Part shown: piece after piece, positions 41,128 through 50,200 of the stretch
How positions within the stretch are numbered: the first letter of the stretch is position 1
Layout: every line of letters begins with the position of its first letter
Assembly (NCBI RefSeq): GCF_024753205.1
Contig: NZ_JANUGZ010000004.1
Span: 744,001 to 808,000 of the forward strand
Direction of reading: 5' to 3'
Source: Massilia aurea
GTDB taxonomy: Bacteria; Pseudomonadota; Gammaproteobacteria; Burkholderiales; Burkholderiaceae_D
Length of the DNA: 64,000 nt
Notes under the pieces: model-generated
What the model saw: only the letters and a program-made list of their open reading frames with translations
The model's database searches: none
Told to the model about the DNA's origin: nothing
Position numbers and translations under genes: made by a program

Positions 41128-42702
41128 ATCGGCGCCGGTGGCGCTGAAGGCTGCGCCGGACACCCGGTTGCGGCCCGCGGCCTTGGCCTGGTAGAGCTGC
41201 ATGTCCGCGCGCACGACCAGGTCGGCGGTGCTCAATGACTCCTTGCCGCCAGGCTCGAAGGAGGCCACGCCGAGACTGGCCGTGACGTTCTCGAAGGGCG
41301 ATTCCACGTGCACGATAGAGAGGCCAAGAATATCCTGGCGCATGCGCTCGGCAACGGCCAGTGCGCCATGCAGATCGGTCGCCGGGAGGATGATGGCGAA
41401 TTCTTCGCCGCCGTAGCGGGCTGGCAGGTCGCCGGTGCGATTCAGGCTGGCGGCCAGCACGCCGCCCACGCCCTGCAGGCAGGCGTCACCGGCAGGATGG
41501 CCGTAATGGTCGTTGTACTTCTTGAAGTAGTCGATGTCGAGCAGGATCAGCGCCAGCGGCGCATTGCTGCGCTGCGCGCGGCGCCATTCATGGTCCAGCA
41601 TGTCATCGAAGCGGCGCCGGTTGGCCAGTTGCGTGAGCTTGTCGGTGTGCGCCAGTTCGTGCAGCCCCAGGTTGTCGCGCTGCAGGTCTTCGGAATAGGC
41701 GCGCAGGGTCTGGTCGAGCCGGTCGCGGATTGCGATCTGCCGCACCAGCTTGCGCCCGAACAGCGTGAACAGCGCCGCGATCAGCAGCGTGACCGCGCCA
41801 ATCAAAAAGCTCGAGCGCTTCCAGTCGCCCAGCAGCTCGTCCTTGGTCTGGCCGACGGCGATCACGAATGGAAAGCGGTCGAGCCGGCGATAGCTGTACA
41901 GGCGCTCGATCTTGTCGATCGAGGCGGTCAGGAACTCGGCGCCGGCCGACTTGTTGCGGATCGCCTGGAACACCGCGCCATGCGACAGGTTGGTGCCGAT
42001 GATCTTCTCGTCGAACGGGCGCCGGTAGACCACGGTGCCGTCGCCCAGCGCCAGCAGCACTGTGCCGGTGCGGCCGACATCGAGGTCGTCGTAGATCTGT
42101 TCGAAGAAGTTGACCTTCAGCGTGACCAGCACGACGCCGGCAAAGCTGCCGTCGGCATGGTCGATGCGGCGCGACACCGGCAATATCCAGATGCCGCTCG
42201 AGCGGCTGCGCACCGGATGGGCCACGTGGATGCCACGCCCCGGATGCTCGCGGTGGTACTGAAAATACGCGCGGTCGGCATTGTTTGCCATGACCGGCTG
42301 GTCCAGCGACGTGGCCAGCCAAGCGCCATCTTCGCCATACACGAAGATGCCGTGCAGTTCGGGTGTCGTGTGGGTCAGGTCGACCAGGTGCGCCTGCAAC
42401 CGCGCCAGCGCCGCGGGGCGCGTGCCATCGTGTTCGACGCGCTCGGCGACGTTGGCCAGCGCCATGCTCGTGGTCTTCATGGCCGATTCGACCTGGGCCC
42501 CGACCATGCGCGCGACATTGCTGGTGGCGACCGTGGTCTGCGCGATCTGCGCCTGGCGCGTCGTCTCGATAAACCACGCGGCAAAGGCCACCAGCAGGAT
42601 GCAGGCCAGTACCGTCGCCGCGACCACGAAGCGCACCACGGGCCTGCGCTTGCTGGACAAGCGCAGAAAATCGAGGGCCGGATTGTCGTTGGATGGTGTC
42701 AA
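41101..42702 (-). CDS. Membrane-bound diguanylate cyclase with Cache-type sensor domain
   Basis: The likely start is the TTG at 42702, 10 bases after GGAG; the frame is open to 42831 without a better start. A first membrane helix (VVRFVVAATVLACILLVAFA) is near residues 22-42 and a second (SSFLIGAVTLLIAALFTLFG) near 305. Between them is a roughly 260-residue periplasmic domain with the feel of a dCache sensor (FVYGEDGAWLATSLDQPV, GIWILPVSRRIDHADGSF). The GGDEF domain has LDIDYFKKYNDHYGH and the active-site loop RYGGEEFAIILP. It should make c-di-GMP in response to an external ligand. No RxxD inhibitory site is obvious. Confidence 0.9.
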   Translation of the reverse strand: MTPSNDNPALDFLRLSSKRRPVVRFVVAATVLACILLVAFAAWFIETTRQAQIAQTTVATSNVARMVGAQVESAMKTTSMALANVAERVEHDGTRPAALARLQAHLVDLTHTTPELHGIFVYGEDGAWLATSLDQPVMANNADRAYFQYHREHPGRGIHVAHPVRSRSSGIWILPVSRRIDHADGSFAGVVLVTLKVNFFEQIYDDLDVGRTGTVLLALGDGTVVYRRPFDEKIIGTNLSHGAVFQAIRNKSAGAEFLTASIDKIERLYSYRRLDRFPFVIAVGQTKDELLGDWKRSSFLIGAVTLLIAALFTLFGRKLVRQIAIRDRLDQTLRAYSEDLQRDNLGLHELAHTDKLTQLANRRRFDDMLDHEWRRAQRSNAPLALILLDIDYFKKYNDHYGHPAGDACLQGVGGVLAASLNRTGDLPARYGGEEFAIILPATDLHGALAVAERMRQDILGLSIVHVESPFENVTASLGVASFEPGGKESLSTADLVVRADMQLYQAKAAGRNRVSGAAFSATGADSGEGQAAQ

Positions 42703-42870
42703 TGCGCCTGCGCTCCATGGAATGGGACCGGGGATGCACGTCGCCCTGCATGATGCATGCTCTCCCGAACGTATTGTGCCACCGGCGTCGATGGTATGGC
42801 GCAAGCCGGCGTGCCTGGCCGGGCGGTGCATTCATGAGGGAGCGTCATATCCCCCATGCGCGAATCGGCC

Positions 42871-42899
42871 TTACTCTCGCGCGCCAGCAAGGCTATAGT
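42871..42899 (+). promoter_or_regulatory. Candidate sigma-70 promoter of the alcohol dehydrogenase gene
   Basis: TTACTC and TATAGT are 17 bases apart, giving a leader of about 100 bases. This is the only promoter-like pair I see in the 303-base gap between the cyclase start (42702) and the dehydrogenase start (43006). The rest of the gap holds nothing recognisable. Confidence 0.45.
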
Positions 42900-43005
42900 G
42901 AGTGCTGGTAGATTCACCCAGTGCCGCCGCGCCTTTGCGTGACCTGCGGCCCTGCGGCCATCCCGCTACATCAAGTAAACAAGCAAGACCACCACAAGGA
43001 TTCCC

Positions 43006-44055
43006 ATGACTGTCAAAGCCTATGGCGCCCACGCGCCCGACCAAGCCCTCGAATCGATGGACATCACGCGCCGCGCACCTGGCGCGCACGACGTGCAGAT
43101 CGCGATCGACTTCTGCGGCGTCTGCCACTCCGACCTGCACACCGTGCGCGGCGAATGGGCCGGCTCACAGTTTCCCTGCGTGCCAGGCCACGAGATCGTT
43201 GGCCGTGTGTCGGCCATCGGCGCCCACGTCACGAAGCACAAGGTCGGTGACCTGGTCGGTGTCGGCTGCATGGTCGACTCGTGCAAGGCGTGCGCCGATT
43301 GCGGCGAAGGCCTGGAAAACTATTGCGACAATATGGTCGGCACCTACAATGGGCCAACCCCGGATGCACCGGGCCACACGCTGGGCGGCTACTCCGAACA
43401 GATCGTCGTGCACGAGCGCTTCGTGCTGCGCGTGACGCACCCGCAAGAGCAGCTGGCCGCCGTGGCGCCGCTGCTGTGCGCCGGCATCACCGTCTGGTCG
43501 CCGCTGCGCCACTGGAACGCGGGTCCCGGCAAGAAGGTCGGCATCGTCGGCATCGGTGGTCTGGGCCACATGGGCATCAAGCTGGCCCACGCCATGGGCG
43601 CACACGTCGTGGCCTTCACGACGTCGGCATCTAAGCGCGACGATGCGCTGGCGCTGGGCGCCGATGAAGTCGTGATCTCGAAGGATGCCGACGCCATGGC
43701 GGCGCAGGCCAAGACCCTCGACCTGATCATCAACACGGTGGCTGCGCCGCACGACCTGGACGCGTTCCTGCAGATCCTCAAGCGTGACGGCACCATGGTG
43801 CTGGTCGGCGCGCCGGATTCGCCGCATCCGTCGCCACAGGTATTCAGCCTGATCATGAAGCGCCGCGCGATCGCCGGTTCGATGATCGGCGGGATCCCTG
43901 AAACCCAGGAGATGCTCGACTTCTGCGCCGAACACGGCATCGTGTCGGACATCGAGATGATCCGCGCCGACGAGATCAACGGCGCCTACGAGCGCATGCT
44001 CAAGGGTGACGTCAAGTACCGCTTCGTGATCGACAGCGCCACGCTGGCCGCGTAA
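43006..44055 (+). CDS. Zinc-dependent NAD(P) alcohol dehydrogenase (YahK/CAD type)
   Basis: This encodes 349 residues. Catalytic zinc is bound by Cys40 and His62 with Glu63 (FCGVCHSD, PGHEIVG). The structural zinc Cys are at 93, 96, 99 and 107 (CKACADCGEGLENYC). The Rossmann motif GIGGLGHMGIKLAHAMG is near residue 180. This is the cinnamyl-alcohol-dehydrogenase-like group, which reduces aldehydes with NADPH. It probably detoxifies aldehydes or takes part in aromatic metabolism; no pathway genes adjoin it. It ends in a strong terminator before the MFS gene. Confidence 0.95.
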   Translation: MTVKAYGAHAPDQALESMDITRRAPGAHDVQIAIDFCGVCHSDLHTVRGEWAGSQFPCVPGHEIVGRVSAIGAHVTKHKVGDLVGVGCMVDSCKACADCGEGLENYCDNMVGTYNGPTPDAPGHTLGGYSEQIVVHERFVLRVTHPQEQLAAVAPLLCAGITVWSPLRHWNAGPGKKVGIVGIGGLGHMGIKLAHAMGAHVVAFTTSASKRDDALALGADEVVISKDADAMAAQAKTLDLIINTVAAPHDLDAFLQILKRDGTMVLVGAPDSPHPSPQVFSLIMKRRAIAGSMIGGIPETQEMLDFCAEHGIVSDIEMIRADEINGAYERMLKGDVKYRFVIDSATLAA

Positions 44056-44089
44056 GTTTTCTTCGGCCCCGTCGCGGGCCGCGTCTCTC

Positions 44090-44130
44090 CGCTCCTCCTG
44101 CGCCCCCGGTGCAGGAGGAGCGTTTGTTTT
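44090..44130 (+). terminator. Intrinsic terminator after the alcohol dehydrogenase
   Basis: CGCTCCTCCTGC pairs exactly with GCAGGAGGAGCG around a 9-base loop and TTTGTTTT follows. Its right arm looks like a ribosome site, which is why a false start upstream of the MFS gene appears attractive. Confidence 0.88.
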
Positions 44131-44147
44131 CCACTCTTGCCTTCACT

Positions 44148-45350
44148 ATGAATCCAACCATTTCCGTCGCTTGCGACAGCAAGTCGGCCGCGCCCGCGGC
44201 GTGGGGCGCCGTGCTGGCGATGTCGCTTGCCGCCTTTGCCCTCGTCGCGTCCGAATTCATGCCGGTCAGCCTGCTCACGCCACTGGCGGCCGACCTGCGC
44301 ATCACCGAAGGGCAGGCCGGGCAGTCGATTGCCATTTCCGGCGCGTTCGCGCTCCTGACCAGTCTATGCCTGACGTCGGTCGTGGGGCGGCTCGACCGCA
44401 AGACGCTGCTACTGGCGCTGACCGGCCTGATGATCGCCTCGGGCACCGTGGCCGCGTTTGCGCCGAACTATCCGCTGTTCATGGTCGGCCGCGCGCTGAT
44501 CGGCGTGGCCATCGGCGGCTTCTGGTCGATGTCGGCGGCCACCGCGATGCGCCTGGTGCCCACGGCCGACGTGCCGCGCGCGCTGGCCATCCTCAATGGC
44601 GGCAATGCGCTGGCCACGGTGATTGCCGCGCCAGCGGGCAGTTACCTGGGCGGGGTGATCGGCTGGCGCGGCGCCTTCTTTTGCCTGGTGCCGGTGGCGA
44701 CGCTGGCGCTGGCCTGGCTCTGGTTCAGCCTTCCGGCGCTGCGCCCCGAGAACCGGCAGGCGCCGGCCAGCATGTTCGCGTTGTTGAAGCGCCCCGCGGT
44801 GTGCCTGGGCATGGCGGCGGCAAGCCTGTTCTTCATGGGGCAGTTCGCGCTGTTTACGTATTTGCGGCCGTTCCTTGAAACCGTCACCCGCGTGGATGTC
44901 TCGACGCTGTCGCTGATGCTGTTGGTGCTGGGTGTGGCCGGATTCATCGGCACAACGCTGATCGGCTCCGTGCTCAAGGCGCGCATGTACCCGGTCCTGA
45001 TCGCGATCCCGCTCATCATGGCGGCGATCGCGGCGGCGCTGCTCGTTGTCGGCCAGTCAGTGGCGGCAACGACGGTGCTGCTGGCCATCTGGGGACTGGT
45101 GGCGACGGCGGCGCCGGTGGGCTGGTGGACCTGGCTGGCGCGCACGTTGCCACGCGATGCCGAAGCTGGCGGTGGCCTGATGGTCGCGGTGGTGCAGCTG
45201 GCGATCATGCTCGGTGCCACCGGTGGTGGTCTGCTGTTCGACGCCAGCGGCCATGGCGCCACGTTTGGGTTCAGCGCCGCCGTGCTGGTCGCGGCCAGCT
45301 TGCTGGCATTGCTGGCGGCGCGCGCGGGCCGCGTCGTTCAGCCCCTGTAG
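44148..45350 (+). CDS. MFS transporter of the DHA1 type
   Basis: This encodes 400 residues from the ATG at 44148 (MNPTISVACDSK). An upstream GTG at 44109 falls inside the terminator hairpin and is rejected. Twelve hydrophobic segments are visible. FALVASEFMPVSLLTPLAAD near residue 30 and the loop VVGRLDRKTLLLALTG near 88 (the R-D-x-R/K type) are MFS hallmarks. The proteins nearest in style are NepI/YdhP-like exporters. The substrate is unknown. The gene converges with a LysR regulator one base away, which may control it. Confidence 0.92.
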   Translation: MNPTISVACDSKSAAPAAWGAVLAMSLAAFALVASEFMPVSLLTPLAADLRITEGQAGQSIAISGAFALLTSLCLTSVVGRLDRKTLLLALTGLMIASGTVAAFAPNYPLFMVGRALIGVAIGGFWSMSAATAMRLVPTADVPRALAILNGGNALATVIAAPAGSYLGGVIGWRGAFFCLVPVATLALAWLWFSLPALRPENRQAPASMFALLKRPAVCLGMAAASLFFMGQFALFTYLRPFLETVTRVDVSTLSLMLLVLGVAGFIGTTLIGSVLKARMYPVLIAIPLIMAAIAAALLVVGQSVAATTVLLAIWGLVATAAPVGWWTWLARTLPRDAEAGGGLMVAVVQLAIMLGATGGGLLFDASGHGATFGFSAAVLVAASLLALLAARAGRVVQPL

Positions 45351-45351
45351 T

Positions 45352-46245
45352 TCATTCGGTATAACGTAGCGCGTCGATCACGAGGCCCAGCGCGCGCGAC
45401 GAATGGCGCCGGCTCGGGTAGTAGGCGTGCAGGCCGGGAAAGCTGGGACACCAGTCTTCCATCACGCTGACCAGGCGCCCGGCCTCTACATGCGGCGCGA
45501 TCAGGCTCTCGGGCAGGAAGGTCACGCCCACGCCATCGAGCGCCGCAGCGAGCATGTGATGGACGTTGGTAAACACCGCCTGGCCGCGCACGCGCGCCTC
45601 AATGGGCTGGCCATCATGCAGCAGCTCCCACGCATACAGCCCGCCGCTGCTGGCCAGCCGCAGATTGATGCAGTTGTGCGTCATGAGATCCTGCAGCGAG
45701 GCCGGCGCCGGCCGGCGCGCGAAGTAGGCGGGCGCGCCGACGATCCGCATCGGCACGTCGGCCGTCAGGCGCACGGCGATCATGTCCTTTTCTACCTGGT
45801 CGCCATGGCGCACGCCGATGTCGAAGCGCTCGGCCGCGATGTCCACCAGGCGGTAGTCCGAGCTGATTTCGATGTGCAGCTCGGGATACTGCGGCAGCAG
45901 TGGGGCGATGCGCGGCCAGAGCACCGTGTCAATCACGTGGTCAATCGCGGTGATGCGCACGGTGCCGGCGGGCTTGTCGCCCAGGTCGGTGATGGCCGTG
46001 ATCTCGGCATCGATTTCTTCCAGCCGCGGCCCCACGTTCTGCAGAAGGCGCTCGCCCGCTTCGGTGGGCGAGACACTGCGCGTCGTGCGCGTGAGCAGGC
46101 GCACGCCCAGGCGCTCCTCGAGCCCCCGCACGATGTGGCTGAGGGCCGACTGGCTCATGCCCAGCTTGGCGGCGGCGCGCGTGAAGCTGCGCTCGCGCGC
46201 AACGGCGATGAAGACGAGGATATCGTTGATGTTGTCGCGGGCCAT
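45352..46245 (-). CDS. LysR-family transcriptional regulator
   Basis: This encodes 297 residues. The N-terminal HTH is the classical LysR type: NDILVFIAVARERSFTRAAA, then KLGMSQSALSHIVRGLEERL and GVRLLTRTTRSVSPTEAG. The effector-binding domain starts near 90 (GTVRITAIDHVIDTVLWPRI). The C-terminal part includes VGVTFLPESLIAPHVEAGRL. It belongs to the large group close to AaeR/DmlR-like regulators. It stops one base from the MFS gene on the other strand. LysR genes usually control divergent targets, and the divergent side here is the 106-residue gene's region, so the target is uncertain. Confidence 0.93.
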   Translation of the reverse strand: MARDNINDILVFIAVARERSFTRAAAKLGMSQSALSHIVRGLEERLGVRLLTRTTRSVSPTEAGERLLQNVGPRLEEIDAEITAITDLGDKPAGTVRITAIDHVIDTVLWPRIAPLLPQYPELHIEISSDYRLVDIAAERFDIGVRHGDQVEKDMIAVRLTADVPMRIVGAPAYFARRPAPASLQDLMTHNCINLRLASSGGLYAWELLHDGQPIEARVRGQAVFTNVHHMLAAALDGVGVTFLPESLIAPHVEAGRLVSVMEDWCPSFPGLHAYYPSRRHSSRALGLVIDALRYTE

Positions 46246-46251
46246 GCGGGA

Positions 46252-46572
46252 TCAAGCCTGATCGGCCTCGCCGCCGCTGCGGGTGCTGCGCAGCCAGTCG
46301 CTGCCCTTGCCAGCCAGCGCCGTATCGATGACACCCTGCGGCAGGCTGTAGACGGTGGCCCAGGTGGCGCGCCCGTCGATATCGTTGGACGGGAAGCTGG
46401 TGGTCTCGATCGGCCAGTGGTACTTGCGTTTCAGCGCGCGCACGATCGCGGCCAGCGTGACGCGCCCGCGCAGCGGTTCGCTGCCGGCCTGGTCGGCATT
46501 CGACAACAGCACGGCGAGCACTGCGCCGCGTGCGGTGCGTGGGCCGGGAAAGATGGGATGTTTGCTTGCCAT
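46252..46572 (-). CDS. Conserved hypothetical protein
   Basis: This encodes 106 residues with no known domain that I recognise. The middle, LRGRVTLAAIVRALKRKYHW followed by PIETTSFPSNDIDGRATWAT, suggests a small winged-helix or DNA-associated fold. The C-terminal tail is charged. It lies 6 bases upstream of the LysR gene on the same strand and is probably co-transcribed with it. No signal peptide or membrane segment is present. Confidence 0.65.
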   Translation of the reverse strand: MASKHPIFPGPRTARGAVLAVLLSNADQAGSEPLRGRVTLAAIVRALKRKYHWPIETTSFPSNDIDGRATWATVYSLPQGVIDTALAGKGSDWLRSTRSGGEADQA

Positions 46573-46717
46573 GGCCAGATTCTACCCGGCCAGCGCAAAG
46601 TTCGCGCCGCGCGGCAGGCGGTTCGCGCCGCCCGGGCACTGCTTCGTCGCACGGGATGCCGCGGCGCCCGGCGCGTCCGCACAATGCATGCACCTTCTAC
46701 CTGTTACGGAGTCCGCC

Positions 46718-47230
46718 ATGCTGATCCAGATCCTGACCCACACGCCCCTGTATGTCTGGGCCATCCTCGCGTTCCTGCTCTGGCGCGGCGTCGCCGAGAT
46801 GCGCGATCGCGAACTGACGCTGCGCCGGATGCTGATCCTGCCGCTGGTGATGCTGGGATTGTCGCTGAACGATATGGCGCTCAAGTTCGACATGGGAATG
46901 GTGCTGGTAGCCGCCTGGGTCACCGGCTGTGCGGCGGCGATGCTGCTGGCCTGGCGGTTCGGCCGCACGCGCATCGCAGCCGGTACGGCGCCGGACTGCG
47001 TGCTGGTGCGTGGCAGCGTGATGCCATTGATCCTGATGCTGGCGATTTTTCTGACAAAGTACATCACGTCGGTCGTGCTGGTGATCCAGCCGCAGCTGGC
47101 GCACCAGCTGGCGGTGGCCGCGACGATCTGCCTGGTGTTCGGTGTGTTCAACGGGGTGCTGCTGGGCCGCCTGGTGCGCATGGCGGGCGCCGTGGGACAG
47201 CAGCGGGCAGGGTTGCCCGCTGCTGTTTAG
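46718..47230 (+). CDS. Inner-membrane protein of the DUF6622 type
   Basis: This encodes 170 residues from the ATG at 46718. Five hydrophobic segments are visible: 10-22, 37-52, 60-80, 100-120 and 130-148. YVWAILAFLLWRGVAEMRDR and RELTLRRMLILPLVMLGLSL resemble the small DUF6622 membrane family common in Burkholderiales. No catalytic residue pattern is seen. It is divergent from the 106-residue protein gene and convergent with tamB, 6 bases from its stop. Confidence 0.8.
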   Translation: MLIQILTHTPLYVWAILAFLLWRGVAEMRDRELTLRRMLILPLVMLGLSLNDMALKFDMGMVLVAAWVTGCAAAMLLAWRFGRTRIAAGTAPDCVLVRGSVMPLILMLAIFLTKYITSVVLVIQPQLAHQLAVAATICLVFGVFNGVLLGRLVRMAGAVGQQRAGLPAAV

Positions 47231-47236
47231 ACCAGC

Positions 47237-50200
47237 TTAGTCAAACGCCCACGAATAGAGAATATCGAGTGCGCTGTTGGTCCCGGTCTGGAACTGCAGC
47301 GAGATACGCGGCGTGAGCTTGTAGCGCAGGCGCACCAGGCTCGATGCGGTGCTGGTGCCTTGCTCGAAGCTCAGGTAAGCACGCTGCGAGATGCGCTTGC
47401 CGACCGTGACCACGGTGCTTTCCAGTCCCGAACCATCGCCGCCGCCAGTGCCCTGTTTCAGGCCCAGTTCATCCACGCCCAGCGAGTTGGCGATCTTCGA
47501 CTGGATGCCGCCGGTGCCGCCGCTGCCGCCCAGCAGGGCGCCGGCAGCTGCCGCCAGCACGCCTTTCTGGTCGCCGCTGGCTGCTTCCATGCCCTGGCCC
47601 AGCACGAGCCACGACAGCTTGTCGCTGTCGGACACGTTCGGCGTCGACACCAGCCGTGCCGTCGGCGATTGCGCCGTGCCGCGCACCTGCACGCCGGCTT
47701 CGACGTTGGTCTCGGACAGCTGCTCGCCCTCAGGGCGCTTGCGCACCGCGAGGATGTCGAGCGACGGGTTGTCGTAAGGGCCGCTGAAGGTCATCACGGC
47801 GCGTTCGATCGACAGGTTCTGGCCATACGCGGCGTAGGTGCCGTTCAGCGCGCGGATGGTGCCGTTGATGCGCGGCTGGCCACTGCCCGTCATGCGCACG
47901 CGGGCGGTGCCGGCCAGGTAGGCGTCGATGCCCATCGCGCGGATGTGGAAGTCGTCGCCCAGATCGGCGGCCAGGTCCACCGTCAGCGGTACTTCCTTCT
48001 CGCTGGTTTTTGGTGTTGGCTTGGTGGTGGCGCGGCCCAGCACGATGACGTCGTCCGAAATCGTCGGCGTGCCTTGCGGCGCGAATTCGATCAGGGCGCG
48101 GTCGGCGCGGAATTTGCCTTCCAGTGCGAAGCGGCTGGCGTCGCGCACGAGCGACGCCTGGCCGCTCAGGATCACGGTGCGGTCCGGGCGCGACAGGGCT
48201 TCGAGCCTGTCCATGTTCAGGCGAATGTCCATCGTCGGCGCGCCGTCCGCGAAGCGCACGTAGCCGCTGGCGGCGGCGCCGCCCTGGCGGCCCTGGAACG
48301 ACAGCTTCTCGATGCGCAGCTGGTCGCCGCCAAGCAGTGCGCGCAGTTCGCCGTTGCGCAGGTTCACGCCCTGTTCGGCCCAGCGCACGCCCAGCTTGTC
48401 GCCATCGAGATTGCCGTTCAGGCTAGGCTTGCCGATCGTGCCGCCACCCGTCATCGCCACGCGCAGCGCGCCGTCGAGTTCCAGGCCCGGCTGGCCAGCC
48501 AGCGCTGCGAGCCAGGCGATCGACGGGATATTGGCATTGGCCGTCATACGCAGCGGGCTGGCGCTCTCCAGGCGACCGTTGATCATCTGCGCGTTGGCGT
48601 CGATCTTGGCCACGCCGGTGCGGGCGCCGTCCAGGTCCAGGTTCACGCGCAGGCTGCTGCCCACCACTTCGGCGCGCGCTTCCAGCTGGCGCAGGCCAAG
48701 CGGCACGGGCGTGTCGCCACCGACGATGGCGTCGCCCTTTTCGCGGAACACGCGCACATTGCCGGCCAGCGAAGGCGCAGCGCCTGGTGCCTGCGGCGCG
48801 CGCATGTCGACCGACCAGGCAGCGCCCAGCGTCAGGTCGCCGCGTGCGTTGTCGGCCAGCGCTGGCGAGAACTGCGCCAGGTAGGTCAGCGGCACATTGT
48901 CGGCATGGCCGCGGCTGGCCCAGCGCGGGCCGTCCTTGGTCAGCGCGTCGACCGTGATGCTGCCGTTCGGCAGGGCGATCACGGCGCCATTGAAGGCGAT
49001 GCGCTCCGGGCTGGCCAGGCCAGCGAGACCGACGCCTGGTGCGCCGCCGATCGTCAACGGCACCGGCTTTTGCAGGTTCATCGCATAGCGGCCACGGTTC
49101 TGCAGCGCGGCCAGCGTGCCGCTCCAGGTGTCCTTCGAGAAGGCGCCACGCAGTTCGGCATTGGCATCGAACGCATCGCCCAGCGCCGACAGGCGCAGCG
49201 TGTGCGCGCCGCGGGTGCCGTCGGTTTTCAGGCGTACGGACGCCACGCGCGTGTCGCCGTTGACGTAGTCGAGCACCTCGACATCGGTCACCATTGGGTC
49301 GCTCGCGCCGCGGCCGGAACCGAGGTTGGCGCTGGCTTTCAGTGAGCGCACCGTGTGCGTGCCCATAGCGCGCAGGTTCTGGCCGGCGATGGTCGCCGTG
49401 AGCGATGGCGTGTCGGCGGTGCCGGACAGGACGCCCGAGCCGCGCAGCACGCCGCCGTACTCGGGGCCGAACGCGGCCAGCTGCGGCGCATCGATGCGCC
49501 AGTTGAGCGCATCGCGCGCGGCACCAAAACTGCCGGTGGCAGCGATGACGTTCGGCCCCACGTGCAGGTCGACGTTGGCGTCGGACACGTGGCGGCGGTC
49601 TGCTGCCAGGCGCGCATGGCCCCAGAACGGCGAATTGGCCAGCGTCGAGTCGACCACCTTGAGGTCGAGCGCGCCGCGCCAGTCGGCGCCGGCACGGCCA
49701 CTGCCGGTAAAGGTCGAGTTGATATTGCCGGCGAGTGGCGAACCGAAGGCGGCCGGGTTGAAGCGTTCGGTCGCGCCGGTGGCCTTGACTTCGACCACAC
49801 GTGCATCCTCGGGGCCGCCCAGCCAGGCTTCACCCTGGGCACGCACGACGCCGCTGTTGTTCTTGCGCTGGGCATCGACCCAGCCCAGGTTGCGCGCGTT
49901 GACGTCGAACGTCGTGCGCGGCGCCGCCATGGTGCCCGTGACGACGCCGTTGGCCACCACCGCGCCATACAGGTCGGCGCGCACGGCGGCGAGCTGGCGG
50001 CCGTCCAGGCGCCATTGCAGGCGGTCGCCGGCGCCGCCGAACGCGCCTTTCAGGTCGACCGTGTTCTGGCCCAGCGCCAGGTTGGCGTCGATGCCGGCAA
50101 AGCGCTTGGCGTCGGCCGTGAGTTTGCCCTTGCCGCTGAGCGGCTGGTTCATCAGGCGGCTCTGGCGCACGGCGAAGTCGGCGTCGACCTTCCACGCGGG

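Noticed and set aside
44109-44147. An upstream GTG start for the MFS transporter
   Set aside because: It lies in the loop and right arm of an intrinsic terminator; its apparent ribosome site is the hairpin arm.
47360-49345. A 661-codon open frame antisense to tamB
   Set aside because: Reverse-strand shadow of tamB; no domain or ribosome site supports it.
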